A stretch of 64,000 nt of DNA from Mesorhizobium sp. B2-7-1 (GTDB lineage: Bacteria > Pseudomonadota > Alphaproteobacteria > Rhizobiales > Rhizobiaceae). Below the pieces are notes generated by a model that was not told the DNA's origin, made no database searches, and was given only the letters and a program-made list of their open reading frames with translations. Positions 40,159 through 49,424 of this stretch are shown one piece after another. The stretch is taken from positions 1 to 64,000 of the forward strand of contig NZ_VFUA01000024.1 in assembly GCF_006440735.1 (NCBI RefSeq), in the 5' to 3' direction. Every line of letters starts with the position of its first letter. Position 1 is the first letter of the stretch. The translations under genes were made by a program, and so were the position numbers.

Positions 40159-41064
40159 ATGAATATCGCGCTCACGCATCTGCAGCGGCTCGAGGCCGAA
40201 TCCATCCACATCTTCCGCGAGGTCGCGGCCTCTTTCTCCAAGCCGGTGATGCTCTATTCGGTCGGCAAGGATTCTTCCGTGCTGATGCATCTGGCGATGA
40301 AGGCCTTCTACCCGGCCAAGCCGCCTTTCCCGTTCCTGCATGTCGACACCACCTGGAAGTTCCGCGAGATGATCGCCTTTCGCGATCAGATGGCGCAGAA
40401 GCTCGGCTTCGACCTTTTGGTCCATGTCAACGAGGATGGCGTGCGCGAGGGCATCAACCCCTTCGATCATGGCTCCAACACCCACACCCATGTGATGAAG
40501 ACGGTGGGGCTGCGCCAGGCGCTCGACAAATACGGCTTCGACGCCGCATTCGGCGGCGCCCGCCGCGACGAGGAGAAGTCGCGCGCCAAGGAGCGCATCT
40601 TCTCTTTCCGCAACGCCCAGCATTCCTGGGACCCGAAGAACCAGCGTCCGGAAATGTGGAAGATCTTCAACACCCGCATCGCGCCGGGCGAGTCGATCCG
40701 CGTCTTCCCGCTGTCGAACTGGACCGAGCTCGACATCTGGCAGTACATCCTGCAGGAAAACATCCCGATCGTGCCGCTCTATTTCGCCAAGGAGCGGCCC
40801 GTGGTCGAGCGCGACGGCATGCTGATCATGAAGGATGACGATCGCATGCAATTGCGTCCGGGCGAGACGATCGAGAACCGCCTGGTGCGCTTCCGCACGC
40901 TGGGCTGCTACCCGCTGACCGGCGCGATCGAATCGGAAGCCGACACGCTGGAGGCCATCGTCGGCGAGATGCTGACCGCCCGCACCTCCGAGCGCCAGGG
41001 CCGCCTCATCGACCGCGACGAGGCAGGCTCGATGGAAAAGAAGAAGCGCGAGGGTTATTTCTGA
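40159..41064 (+). CDS. cysD: Sulfate adenylyltransferase small subunit
   Basis: With CysN it forms adenosine 5'-phosphosulfate from sulfate and ATP, driven by GTP hydrolysis. 301 residues (302 in E. coli). PP-loop [18 protein letters not shown] near residue 35, [38 protein letters not shown], and the C-terminal [12 protein letters not shown] are all standard. I chose the ATG at 40159 ([17 protein letters not shown]) by comparison with the family N terminus; an ATG at 40114 would add 15 residues, and neither has a strong Shine-Dalgarno sequence. The cysNC start is two bases after the stop. Confidence 0.95.
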   Translation: MNIALTHLQRLEAESIHIFREVAASFSKPVMLYSVGKDSSVLMHLAMKAFYPAKPPFPFLHVDTTWKFREMIAFRDQMAQKLGFDLLVHVNEDGVREGINPFDHGSNTHTHVMKTVGLRQALDKYGFDAAFGGARRDEEKSRAKERIFSFRNAQHSWDPKNQRPEMWKIFNTRIAPGESIRVFPLSNWTELDIWQYILQENIPIVPLYFAKERPVVERDGMLIMKDDDRMQLRPGETIENRLVRFRTLGCYPLTGAIESEADTLEAIVGEMLTARTSERQGRLIDRDEAGSMEKKKREGYF

Positions 41065-41066
41065 TA

Positions 41067-43004
41067 ATGCGCCACATCATGGCAAAGAGCCTCGCCCCGA
41101 CCGACGGCATCCGCGACTACATGGCCGCGCAGGAGAAGAAGTCGCTGCTGCGCTTCCTCACCTGCGGCTCCGTTGACGATGGCAAGTCGACGCTGATCGG
41201 CCGTCTGCTCTCCGACACCAAGCAGATTTTCGAGGACCAGCTTGCCGCGCTCGAGAAGGATTCGCGCAAGCACGGCACCACCGGCGACGACATCGACTTC
41301 GCGCTGCTGGTCGACGGGCTGGAGGCGGAGCGCGAGCAGGGCATCACCATCGACGTCGCCTATCGCTTCTTCGCCACACCGAAGCGCAAGTTCATCGTCG
41401 CCGACACGCCCGGCCATGAGCAGTACACGCGCAATATGGCGACGGGCGCCTCGACCGCCGATCTCGCCATTGTGTTGATCGATGCGCGCCAGGGCGTGCT
41501 GCGCCAGACCAGGCGTCATTCGATCATCGCCTCGCTGCTCGGCATCCGTCACATCGTGCTTGCGGTTAACAAGATCGACCTCGTCGGCTTCGACGAGATC
41601 GCGTTCGACCAGATCGTCGCCGACTATGGCGAGTTCGCGAAAGACCTCGGCTTCGTTAGCGTCGTGCCGATCCCGATGTCGGCGCGCTTCGGCGACAACG
41701 TCACCAGCCGCTCCGAGCGCACGCCCTGGTATTCCGGGCCATCGCTGATCGAGCATCTCGAAACCGTGTCGGTCGACGAAGCCGCCGTCGAGCTGCCGTT
41801 CCGCTTCCCCGTCCAGTATGTGAACCGCCCGAACCTCGATTTCCGCGGTTTCGCCGGCACCATCGCCTCGGGCACTGTCTCGGAAGGAGACGAGGTCGTC
41901 GTCGCCAAGTCGGGCAAGGCGTCCCGGGTCAAGCGCATCGTCGCCCAGGGCGGCGATCTCGAGCATGCGGTCGCTGGCCAGGCGATCACGCTCGTCCTCG
42001 AGGACGAGGTCGAGGTGTCGCGCGGCAACCTGCTGGTGTCGCCGGCCGCGCGCCCGCAGGTCGCCGATCAGTTCGCCGCCAACATCGTCTGGTTCGACGA
42101 GCAGGCGCTGCTACCGGGCCGCTCCTACGTATTGCGCACCGAGACCGACCAAGTCAGCGCCACCGTCACCGAGCTGAAATACCGGGTCAACGTCAACGAC
42201 TTCGCGCATGAGGCGGCGAAGTCGCTCGACATCAACGAGGTCGGCGTCTGCAACCTCTCGACCCGCGCGCCGATCGCTTTCGATCCGTTCGCCGAGAACC
42301 GCACCACCGGCGCCTTCATCCTGATCGACCGCATCACCAACGCCACGGTCGGCGCCGGCATGATCCTGCATTCGCTTCGCCGCGCCGAAAACATCCACTG
42401 GCAGTCGCTCGATGTCGGCAAGCGCGGCCGCTCCGACCTGAAGAACCAGCGTCCGGCCGTGTTCTGGTTCACCGGCCTGTCCGGCTCCGGCAAGTCGACC
42501 ATCGCCAACCTCTTCGAGAAGAAGCTGTTCGCGTCCGGCCGCCACACCTATATTCTAGACGGCGACAATGTTCGCCATGGCTTGAACCGCGACCTTGGCT
42601 TCACCGACGCCGACCGCGTGGAGAACATCCGCCGCGTCGCCGAGGTGGCGAAGCTGATGGCCGATGCCGGCCTGATCGTCATCGTCTCCTTCATCTCGCC
42701 CTTCAGTGCCGAACGGCGCATGGCGCGCGAGCTGATGGCCGAGGGCGAGTTCGTCGAGGTCTTCGTCGACACGCCGTTCGAGGAATGCGCGCGCCGCGAC
42801 CCGAAGGGCCTCTACGCGCGGGCTCTGAGCGGCGAGATCAAGAATTTCACCGGCGTGGATTCTCCTTATGAGGCGCCGCAGAATCCGGAAATTCATCTGA
42901 AGACCCTCGGCAGGAGCCCGCAGGAAATGGCGGAAGCGCTGGAACACTGGCTGACCGAGCGCGACATTGCCGAGGAGCAGTACGACAATGGCGGCGGTAT
43001 CTGA
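41067..43004 (+). CDS. cysNC: Bifunctional sulfate adenylyltransferase large subunit / APS kinase
   Basis: 645 residues. N-terminal GTPase of CysN: G1 [15 protein letters not shown], the long insert [21 protein letters not shown]3 [18 protein letters not shown]4 NKIDL, followed by two beta-barrel domains. From about residue 462 there is an APS kinase domain with P-loop [30 protein letters not shown] and [16 protein letters not shown]. Together with CysD it makes APS and then PAPS; this fusion is the NodQ arrangement of rhizobia. PAPS is the donor for sulfotransferases as well as for assimilation. No nod genes are nearby, so a housekeeping or LPS/EPS-sulfation role is likelier than Nod-factor sulfation. 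Confidence 0.96.
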   Translation: MRHIMAKSLAPTDGIRDYMAAQEKKSLLRFLTCGSVDDGKSTLIGRLLSDTKQIFEDQLAALEKDSRKHGTTGDDIDFALLVDGLEAEREQGITIDVAYRFFATPKRKFIVADTPGHEQYTRNMATGASTADLAIVLIDARQGVLRQTRRHSIIASLLGIRHIVLAVNKIDLVGFDEIAFDQIVADYGEFAKDLGFVSVVPIPMSARFGDNVTSRSERTPWYSGPSLIEHLETVSVDEAAVELPFRFPVQYVNRPNLDFRGFAGTIASGTVSEGDEVVVAKSGKASRVKRIVAQGGDLEHAVAGQAITLVLEDEVEVSRGNLLVSPAARPQVADQFAANIVWFDEQALLPGRSYVLRTETDQVSATVTELKYRVNVNDFAHEAAKSLDINEVGVCNLSTRAPIAFDPFAENRTTGAFILIDRITNATVGAGMILHSLRRAENIHWQSLDVGKRGRSDLKNQRPAVFWFTGLSGSGKSTIANLFEKKLFASGRHTYILDGDNVRHGLNRDLGFTDADRVENIRRVAEVAKLMADAGLIVIVSFISPFSAERRMARELMAEGEFVEVFVDTPFEECARRDPKGLYARALSGEIKNFTGVDSPYEAPQNPEIHLKTLGRSPQEMAEALEHWLTERDIAEEQYDNGGGI

Positions 43005-43794
43005 CGACGAGGCGATGCTGGGCGTGTTCGAGCGCCTGGCGCTCGAGGCCGGGCGCGAGGTGATGCGCGTCTTCCATGAGGGCTGCGCCGTCGACAGCAA
43101 GGCCGACTCCTCGCCGGTGACCGAAGCCGACCGCGAAAGCGAGAAGATCATCCTGGCCGGCCTGCGCGCCGCCTATCCGGACATTCCCTGCGTGGCCGAG
43201 GAAGAGGTGGCGGCGGGCATCGCGACGCCCGATCTCGACGGCGCCTTCTTCCTGATCGATCCGCTCGACGGCACTAAGGAATTCGTCAACCGCCGCACCG
43301 ATTTCACCGTCAACATCGCGCTGGTCCGCCGCGGCGTGCCGGAAGTCGGCGTCGTTTTCGCGCCGTGCACGGGACGCTTTTTCTCCGGCCGGCCCGGCAA
43401 GGCCGAAGCGCTGGAGGTCGACGCCGACTATCGGGTTGTGGGCCGCCGGCCGATCACGGTGCGGGCGGGGGGCACGCCGCTCGCCGTCGTCGCCAGCCGC
43501 TCGCACAACACGCCTGAAACCGACGCCTTCATTCGCGACCTCGGCGCCGCCCAGATCGTCTCGATCGGCTCGTCGCTGAAATTCTGCCTGCTCGCTGCGG
43601 CGGAAGCCGACATCTATCCGCGCTTCGGCCGCACGATGGAATGGGACACGGCGGCGGGTGACGCGGTGCTGCGCGCCGCCGGCGGCATGACGCGCACCCT
43701 GGACGGCGCGCCGCTGGTCTACGGCAAGCGCAACCAGGCGAGCGACAGCGATTTCGCCAACCCGCATTTTATTGCGACGGGGAAGGGCGCGTAG
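42988..43794 (+). CDS. cysQ: 3'(2'),5'-bisphosphate nucleotidase
   Basis: 268 residues of the inositol-monophosphatase fold. Metal site: [20 protein letters not shown], then [12 protein letters not shown] (DPLDGT) and the late [17 protein letters not shown]. It removes the 3' phosphate of PAP, the by-product of PAPS-using enzymes, and so relieves product inhibition. The ATG at 42988 lies inside the end of cysNC (17-base overlap) with GAGGAG about ten bases upstream; the earlier in-frame ATG at 42967 lacks one. It closes the cysD-cysNC-cysQ operon and is followed by a long inverted repeat. Confidence 0.93.
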   Translation: MAAVSDDEAMLGVFERLALEAGREVMRVFHEGCAVDSKADSSPVTEADRESEKIILAGLRAAYPDIPCVAEEEVAAGIATPDLDGAFFLIDPLDGTKEFVNRRTDFTVNIALVRRGVPEVGVVFAPCTGRFFSGRPGKAEALEVDADYRVVGRRPITVRAGGTPLAVVASRSHNTPETDAFIRDLGAAQIVSIGSSLKFCLLAAAEADIYPRFGRTMEWDTAAGDAVLRAAGGMTRTLDGAPLVYGKRNQASDSDFANPHFIATGKGA

Positions 43795-43820
43795 TCGCAC
43801 GTCGCCAATCTGTAGATCTT

Positions 43821-43998
43821 GGCGCGAAGCCCCCCTCTCTGTCCTGCCGGACATCTCTCCCTCAAGGGGGGAGATTGGTAGTTTCAGCGCGTCGCTCACT
43901 CTTTCAACGTTGAAAGTTGGCGAAAGCCTGCGTGACATCTGATCTCCCCCCCCTTGAGGGAGAGATGCCCGGCAGGGCAGAGAGGGGGGCTTCGCGCC
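43821..43998. repeat. 178-bp inverted-repeat element between convergent cysQ and aminotransferase genes
   Basis: The left arm 43821-43875, beginning GGCGCGAAGCCCCCCTCTCT, is matched almost perfectly by the complement of 43942-43998 (differences: TCCTG/CCCTG, GGACA/GGGCA and two extra Cs). The centre contains the perfect 16-bp palindrome CTTTCAACGTTGAAAG (43901-43916). It fills the gap between two convergent genes and ends six bases before the aminotransferase stop codon. It has the structure of a MITE-like dispersed element and would form a very long hairpin in RNA from either strand, likely serving as a bidirectional transcription end. Confidence 0.85.
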
Positions 43999-44004
43999 GA
44001 CCTT

Positions 44005-45147
44005 TCAGGCCGCCGCCACATGCGCTGAGTTCGAGCCGATGTAATTTCTGATCGTCTCGATGATGCGGTCCTGGTCGGCCTCGCTCAAATACGCGTGCAT
44101 CGGCAGGCAAAGAATCTGCTTCGGCAGCGCTTCCGAGACGGCGAGGCCGGTCGGCGTGCGCGGGTAGTCCTTGTAGGCCACCTGCTCGTGCAGCGGCTTC
44201 ACGTAGTAGATCACCGATGGGATGCCCTTTTCGCCGAGATGCGCCTTGAGCCCATCGCGCTTCGGCGTCTCGATGGCGTACTGCGCCCAGGCCGAGCGGC
44301 CATGGCCAAGATTGCGCGACGCCTTGACGATGTCGCCGAGGCCCTTGGCGTAACGGTCGGCCACGACTTGCCGCGCCACCATCTCGTCCTCGAGGATCGC
44401 GAGCTTTTCGATCAGGATCGCCGCCTGCAGCGTGTCGAGGCGCGAATTGATGCCGACGCGGACATTGTCGTATTGCGTCTCGCCCTTGCCGTGGAAGGCG
44501 AAGGAACGGAGCTTGTCGGCCAGAGCGCCGTCATTGGTGAACATCGCGCCGCCGTCGCCGTAGCAGCCAAGCGGCTTGGCCGGGTAAAAACTGGTCGAGC
44601 CGACATGGCCGAAGGCGCCGCACATCTTGGCGTCGGCGGAACCGCCCATCGACTGGGCGGCGTCCTCGATCACCAGGAGGTTCTCGCGATTGGCGATCGT
44701 CATGATCGCGTCGTAGTCGGCGGAGAGCCCGAACAGGTCGACGGGGATGATCGCCTTCGGCTTCAGCCTTCCTTCCTTCTTGATCATCTCGATCGCCGCC
44801 TCGAGGCTGGCGATGTCGATGTTGTAGGTGTCGCGGTCGACGTCGACGAAGACCGGCTCGGCCTTGGCCAGCGCCACCACTTCGGCCGTCGCGGCAAAGG
44901 TGAAGCTCGGCACGAACACCGCGTCGCCCGGGCCGATGCCGGCGGCAAACAGCGGCAGCAGCAGCGCGTCGGTGCCGTTGGCGCAGGCCACCACATGCTT
45001 GACGCCGATATAGGCGGCCAGCTTGTTCTCGAATTCTGTGACCTGGGGTCCCAGGATATAGCGGCCTTCCTCGACAACCTTGTCGATGGCGACCTTCAGC
45101 CGGTCGCGGATACGTTCGCGCTGCGCGCCAAGATCGATGAACTGCAT
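44005..45147 (-). CDS. DegT/DnrJ/EryC1/StrS-family sugar aminotransferase
   Basis: 380 residues, PLP-dependent fold type I. ANGTDALLLPLFAAG, VPSFTFAATAEVVALAKAEPVFVDVD, VIEDAAQSMGG, the PLP lysine K191 in TSFYPAKPLGCYGDGG, and VGINSRLDTLQAAIL are diagnostic. Such enzymes transfer an amino group from glutamate to a 3- or 4-keto nucleotide sugar; the sequence resembles WbpE/WlbC/FdtB-type 3-keto-sugar aminotransferases more than 4-keto ones, a weak distinction. It stands alone on the minus strand, 254 bases after the sugar-kinase stop, a gap in which I see no gene. It could supply an amino sugar to the surface glycan encoded to its left. Confidence 0.9.
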   Translation of the reverse strand: MQFIDLGAQRERIRDRLKVAIDKVVEEGRYILGPQVTEFENKLAAYIGVKHVVACANGTDALLLPLFAAGIGPGDAVFVPSFTFAATAEVVALAKAEPVFVDVDRDTYNIDIASLEAAIEMIKKEGRLKPKAIIPVDLFGLSADYDAIMTIANRENLLVIEDAAQSMGGSADAKMCGAFGHVGSTSFYPAKPLGCYGDGGAMFTNDGALADKLRSFAFHGKGETQYDNVRVGINSRLDTLQAAILIEKLAILEDEMVARQVVADRYAKGLGDIVKASRNLGHGRSAWAQYAIETPKRDGLKAHLGEKGIPSVIYYVKPLHEQVAYKDYPRTPTGLAVSEALPKQILCLPMHAYLSEADQDRIIETIRNYIGSNSAHVAAA

Positions 45148-45401
45148 GTCGGCCTCGAAACTGCTTGTAAAACCGGCCCGCTGGTAACAGACTTGAACCG
45201 GCTGAGAAAGCCGGTGGCGGCGGGCACGAATTGCCGATGTGTCTCAGCCTTTTACCGATTTTGCCGGCGCAATGCCTGAAAAAGCCGGAAATCCGAGCTT
45301 TGAGAAGCGTTTTCCGGCCTCTCTTATCGCGCCGTTCCGTCGTCGGGAAACATAAAGTGATCGGCCGGGGAGGGCGGTTTCACGCCCATCCCGCCGCCGG
45401 A

Positions 45402-46325
45402 TCAGGCGATCTCGTGCCGCCAGGGCGGATTGGCGCCGGCCCGCGAAACCGTCACCGCCGCCGCCTTGGCGCCGAGCTCCAGCGCCTTGCGGATCGCGTC
45501 TTGCGGCAGGTCGCCGATCGCCGCCTTGGTGAGCAGGCCCTGCTCATGCAGCGAGGCCAGAATGCCGGCATTGAAGGTGTCGCCGGCGCCGACCGTGTCG
45601 ATGACCTTCACCTTCCGCGGCATGACCGTGACCTTGTGCGCCTTGCTGTAGCCGACGGCGCCTTCGCTGCCATGCGTGACGACGATCAGCTTTGGCCCGC
45701 GATCCAGCCAGTTGCGCACCACGTCCTCGTGCGAGCCGGCCTCGTCGAACCATTTGAGGTCCTCGTCCGAGAGTTTCACGATGTCGGCCATCGCCATCAT
45801 CTCGCGGATGCGCCGCAGATGCTTGGCCTTGTCCGGGATGAAGTTCGGCCGGATGTTGGGGTCGAGCATCATCACCCGGCTCCCGTGCTCGCGCCGCATG
45901 AACTCCTCATAGGCCGATCCGGCAGGTTCGGAGATCAGGCTGATGGCGCCGAACAGCATCGCCTCGATCTCGGTCCCGAGCTTCGGCAGGTCCTCGATGG
46001 TCAGCATGCGCCCGGCGGTGTTCTCGTCATAGAAGGTGTAGGTCGCCTGGCCGTTGGTGAGCCGAACGAAAGCGAGCGTCGTCGGGCGAGGGGACGTGTG
46101 CGCATAGGTGGAACTCACCTTGCTTGCCCCCAGTGCGTCGCGGAACTGGCCGCCGAACAGGTCGGAGGAGAGGCCGGAAAAGAAGCCTGCCGGCGCGCCG
46201 AGCCGGCCGAGCGCGATCGCCGAGTTGAACACCGCGCCGCCGACATAGGGCGCGAAGGCCGCTTCGCCTTCCGTGGTGGTGCGCGGCAGCATGTCGATCA
46301 GGGCTTCGCCACAGCAAAGGATCAT
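45402..46325 (-). CDS. frcK: PfkB-family sugar kinase, probable fructokinase
   Basis: 307 residues. Ribokinase fold: N-terminal CCGEALIDMLPR, the first glycine motif GGAVFNSAIALGRLG, and the C-terminal catalytic and anion-hole motif DTVGAGDTFNAGIL. It phosphorylates a hexose, fructose by context, since the divergent transporter matches the rhizobial FrcBCA system, in which FrcK is the kinase. Its start overlaps the end of the FucU gene by four bases (46322-46325), and the ROK gene is just beyond, so kinase, mutarotase and regulator form one leftward operon. Confidence 0.88.
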   Translation of the reverse strand: MILCCGEALIDMLPRTTTEGEAAFAPYVGGAVFNSAIALGRLGAPAGFFSGLSSDLFGGQFRDALGASKVSSTYAHTSPRPTTLAFVRLTNGQATYTFYDENTAGRMLTIEDLPKLGTEIEAMLFGAISLISEPAGSAYEEFMRREHGSRVMMLDPNIRPNFIPDKAKHLRRIREMMAMADIVKLSDEDLKWFDEAGSHEDVVRNWLDRGPKLIVVTHGSEGAVGYSKAHKVTVMPRKVKVIDTVGAGDTFNAGILASLHEQGLLTKAAIGDLPQDAIRKALELGAKAAAVTVSRAGANPPWRHEIA

Positions 46326-46768
46326 GTCGTCTTGGTCTCCGGCGGATGGATCACGCCCTTGCGGATGATGATGTTGGCAAAGAGCCTGGGTTCGCTGGTC
46401 GCCACGATCGCGTGCGCGGCCTTGACGCGTGCATAAAAGTCGGGCCCGGCCAGCGCAACCACCTTGTGGCCCGGCGCGCGCCTGGCGCAGACCGCTTCCA
46501 TCTCGCGGTGCACCGGGTCGGCGAGCGCCGGGTCGCCCTGCACCGAGGCCCGGAACAGCGCCTCCGGCACCGCTTCATCCACCGGCAGCACGCTGAGCAC
46601 GGCGTCGAGGACGGCAATGACCTGGTGGCCGTCCGCGCGGATCAGCCGCCGCGCCTGTTCCTCGGCCGGATAATTGCCGTCGACGATGGCGATCTCGTCG
46701 CCATGGCCCATTGCCCTGAGCGTCGCCAGGAACTGTGGCCCGAGCAGCGACGGGATGCCGATCAGCAT
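46322..46768 (-). CDS. RbsD/FucU-family sugar mutarotase
   Basis: 148 residues, single RbsD/FucU domain: MLIGIPSLLGPQFLATLRAMGHGDEIAIVDGNYP carries the catalytic histidine in GHGDE, and VATSEPRLFANIIIRKGVI is the typical C-terminal block. Members speed up anomer or pyranose/furanose exchange of free sugars such as fucose or ribose. Placed between regulator and kinase, it probably supplies the anomer the kinase needs. It starts one base after the ROK stop (46770) and overlaps the kinase start by four bases. The FucU branch fits better than RbsD by length and motif; the actual sugar is open. Confidence 0.88.
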   Translation of the reverse strand: MLIGIPSLLGPQFLATLRAMGHGDEIAIVDGNYPAEEQARRLIRADGHQVIAVLDAVLSVLPVDEAVPEALFRASVQGDPALADPVHREMEAVCARRAPGHKVVALAGPDFYARVKAAHAIVATSEPRLFANIIIRKGVIHPPETKTT

Positions 46769-46769
46769 G

Positions 46770-47993
46770 TCAGGCGCCCCCGGACGTGTTCGGTCCGATC
46801 AGGAAGCGCTCGGAGAGCGGCAGGCTGGCGCCGCCCATGGCGCGAGCGTGGATGCCGACCGTTCCCTCGCGCACGATGGGCAGCTTCAGTCCTTCGGCAT
46901 CGATGCGGGCAATCGCTTCCGTCACGGCATCGACCAGCCGGCGCCGCACGTCGAGCGGCATCCAGCCATCGATGACCGCCGCTTCGAAATCGATGACCGA
47001 CGAGGCCGCGACGATGGCATAGGCAAGCGCCCGCGAGGCGCTGGCGATCCATTCGTCAAGATCGGCGCCGATCTCGCCCCATTCCTGCGGCGAGGTCCAA
47101 AGATAGGAGCCGTCGATGCCCTTGGCCGAGAGCGCCCTTTCCAGCATCGCGATCGAGGCGACGTCGATGAGCTGCGTCGGCTTGCCGTCCGGCCCCGGCA
47201 CCGGCATCGAGCCCAGCGCGCCGGCGTTGCCTTTCGGCCCGCTGTAGAGGCGGCCGTTGAGCACGATGCCGCCGCCGGCGAAGGCGCCGATGTAGAAATA
47301 GACGAAATCGCGCGCTCCGCCCGCCCGCCCGAAGACCAGCTCCGCGCCACAGGCCGACGTCGCGTCGTTCTGCAGGTAGACAGGAAACTCGCACTGACCC
47401 TGGATGTCGGCGCGGATGTCGCGATGGCGCCATTCGTCCATGATCTCGCGCGGCGCGCCGGCGGTGTCGACCCAGTTCCATAGCTCGAACGGCATGGCGA
47501 TGCCGAGCCCGGCGATGCGCTTGTCCTGAGCCGGCGTAAGCGCGCCACGCATCGTCTTGATGCCGGCGGTGACGAACTCGACGGTCTCGCGCGGTGCGGG
47601 ATAGCGGTAGGAATGCTGCAGCATGGCGCGCACATTGCCGAGGAAGTCGATCAGAACGAGCTCGGCGCTGCGGCGGCCGATCTTGAGCCCGATGAAGAAG
47701 GCGCCTTCCGGGTTGAGCGCCATCGGGATCGAAGGTTGGCCGATCTTGCCGCGCAGCGGCGCCTGGCGCACGAGCAGCTTGTCTTCCTCGAGCTCGCGCA
47801 TGATGACCGACACCGTTTGGGCCGACAGGCCCGTCATGCGCGCGATGTCGGATTTAGCCAGGCTGCCATGCTGGCGCACCAGGGACAGCACGAGCCGCTC
47901 ATTGTGGTCGCGCATGCCGCTCTGGTTGGTGCCGCGATGCAGCCGGCTTTCCAAAGCCTCGGGCGAACCGTGCCTCGCAATGCCGGTCTCCAC
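46770..47993 (-). CDS. ROK-family transcriptional regulator of the Frc sugar region
   Basis: 407 residues. N-terminal winged helix (about residues 27-75: NERLVLSLVRQHGSLAKSDI, GLSAQTVSVIMRELEEDKLL), then a sugar-kinase-like ROK domain (LVFGRAGGARDFVYFYIGAFAGGGIVLNG). The usual zinc and active-site segment is altered: GALGSMPV replaces the GExGH motif and no CxCGxxGCxE follows, so kinase activity is improbable and it is a pure sensor-repressor. I start it at GTG 47993, which has GGGAGG six bases upstream; the open frame to 48062 would run into the operator. Divergent from frcB with a palindromic operator candidate between them. Confidence 0.88.
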   Translation of the reverse strand: METGIARHGSPEALESRLHRGTNQSGMRDHNERLVLSLVRQHGSLAKSDIARMTGLSAQTVSVIMRELEEDKLLVRQAPLRGKIGQPSIPMALNPEGAFFIGLKIGRRSAELVLIDFLGNVRAMLQHSYRYPAPRETVEFVTAGIKTMRGALTPAQDKRIAGLGIAMPFELWNWVDTAGAPREIMDEWRHRDIRADIQGQCEFPVYLQNDATSACGAELVFGRAGGARDFVYFYIGAFAGGGIVLNGRLYSGPKGNAGALGSMPVPGPDGKPTQLIDVASIAMLERALSAKGIDGSYLWTSPQEWGEIGADLDEWIASASRALAYAIVAASSVIDFEAAVIDGWMPLDVRRRLVDAVTEAIARIDAEGLKLPIVREGTVGIHARAMGGASLPLSERFLIGPNTSGGA

Positions 47994-48056
47994 CCTGTTC
48001 CTCCCGTCTGTTTCCCCTCGATGCTTTTCGTTCAGAATGAGTGAACAGCGCAAGAG

Positions 48057-48092
48057 TGTCAATAATAAATAAGAGTGATTTAATTATTGACA
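48057..48092. promoter_or_regulatory. Palindromic operator with divergent -35 elements, ROK/frcB intergenic region
   Basis: TGTCAATAAT (48057-48066) and its exact complement ATTATTGACA (48083-48092) flank a 16-base AT-rich spacer. Each arm contains a TTGACA reading outward: on the plus strand 48087-48092, on the minus strand 48062-48057. A minus-strand -10 candidate CATTCT follows after 17 bases; on the plus strand only TCTTTT is found at 17 bases. The 210-base gap holds no other gene. It is a natural binding site for the adjacent ROK repressor; that link is inferred. Confidence 0.65.
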
Positions 48093-48203
48093 GCGGTTGC
48101 GGACTGGTGTCTTTTTGACATCGCGCCCACGCTGGGAGAACTTCGGTGGGCGCTCCGCAGGCGCCGGTTGGCCGGCGCCGGAGTGGTTCACTGGGAGGAA
48201 ATC

Positions 48204-49232
48204 ATGCGTAAATGGACTATCCTGAAGGCGGCCGTTGCCGGCCTCGCCTTTTATGGCGCGATGGCCACGGCCTCGTATGCCGCCGACATCGTCGGCCTGA
48301 TCACCAAGACCGAGGGCAATCCGTTCTTCGTCAAGATGCGTGAAGGCGCGCAGGCCAAGGCCAAGGAGCTCGGCCTGACGCTGCAGACTTTCGCCGGCAA
48401 GTTCGACGGCGACAATGACAGCCAGGTCGCGGCCATCGAGAACCTGATCTCGGCCGGCGCCAAGGGCTTCGCCATTGTGCCGAGCGATTCGAGCGCCATC
48501 GTGCCGACCATCAAGAAGGCGCGCGACGCCGGCCTTCTGGTCATCGTGCTCGACACGCCGCTCGATCCGATCGATGCCGCCGACGCGACTTTCGCCACCG
48601 ACAATTTCAAGGCCGGCGAGCTGATCGGCGAGTGGGCCAAGGGCACGCTGGGCGACAAGGCCTCGGCCGCCAAGATCGCCTTCCTCGATCTCGCCACCAA
48701 CCAGCCGACCGTCGACTATCTGCGCGACCAGGGCTTCATGAAGGGCTTCGGCATCGACATCAAGGATCCGAAGAAATACGGCGACGAGGACGATGCGCGC
48801 ATCTGTGGCCATGAGATGACCGGCGGCGCCGAGGATGGCGGCCGCACCGCCATGGAGACGCTGCTGCAGAAATGCCCGGACGTGAACGTGATGTACACGA
48901 TCAACGAACCGGCGGCGGCCGGCGGCTACCAGGCGCTCAAGGCGGCCGGCAAGGATGACGGCTCGGTGCTGGTGGTTTCGATCGACGGCGGTTGCCCGGG
49001 CGTCAAGAACGTCGCGGCCGGCGTCATCGGCGCGACCTCGCAGCAATATCCGCTGAAGATGGCCGCCATGGCCATGGAAGCGATCGAGAAGTTCGCCAAG
49101 ACCGGCGAGAAGCCGAAGCCGACCCCCGGCAAGGAGTTCTTCGACACCGGCGCCACGCTGATCACCGACAAGCCCGTCAACGGCGTCGAGTCGATCGACA
49201 GCAAGAAGGGCGCGGAACTTTGCTGGGGCTGA
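48204..49232 (+). CDS. frcB: Periplasmic sugar-binding protein, fructose ABC transporter
   Basis: 342 residues. Signal peptide in the first 27 residues ([16 protein letters not shown], ending ATASYAA before DIVG). The mature protein has the type I sugar-binding fold: [72 protein letters not shown], all close to Sinorhizobium FrcB as I recall it. GGGAGG precedes the ATG at 48204; the frame is open further upstream but reaches into the operator region. It delivers sugar to FrcC/FrcA. A stem-loop follows nine bases after the stop, which may keep frcB mRNA more abundant than the membrane-protein genes. Confidence 0.93.
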   Translation: MRKWTILKAAVAGLAFYGAMATASYAADIVGLITKTEGNPFFVKMREGAQAKAKELGLTLQTFAGKFDGDNDSQVAAIENLISAGAKGFAIVPSDSSAIVPTIKKARDAGLLVIVLDTPLDPIDAADATFATDNFKAGELIGEWAKGTLGDKASAAKIAFLDLATNQPTVDYLRDQGFMKGFGIDIKDPKKYGDEDDARICGHEMTGGAEDGGRTAMETLLQKCPDVNVMYTINEPAAAGGYQALKAAGKDDGSVLVVSIDGGCPGVKNVAAGVIGATSQQYPLKMAAMAMEAIEKFAKTGEKPKPTPGKEFFDTGATLITDKPVNGVESIDSKKGAELCWG

Positions 49233-49240
49233 TGCCTTCC

Positions 49241-49293
49241 TGGAGCATGATCCCGAAAAGCGGGAACCGGTTTTCGGGAAAGATCATGCTCCA
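49241..49293 (+). repeat. REP-like stem-loop between frcB and frcC
   Basis: TGGAGCATGAT (49241-49251) pairs perfectly with ATCATGCTCCA (49283-49293), and inside it CCCGAAAA (49252-49259) pairs with TTTTCGGG (49271-49278). It begins nine bases after the frcB stop, within an otherwise uniform operon (192 bases to frcC). The core resembles the element at 35845. By analogy with REP elements after binding-protein genes, it may block 3' exonucleases and raise frcB expression over frcC. Confidence 0.75.
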
Positions 49294-49424
49294 ACAAAGA
49301 GTTGGATCAGGATGGCATTCGACCGAATGTCGTACTGATTTACCCGCAAATACGGATTAAACTCACTGAAAGGGCGGCTCCGGCCGCCCTTTCCCGAAAC
49401 ACGGGATCCTGGGAGGGGATAAAG

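Noticed and set aside
42988-43004. Frameshift between cysNC and cysQ
   Set aside because: The 17-base overlap is a normal coupled arrangement; both proteins are complete with all motifs.
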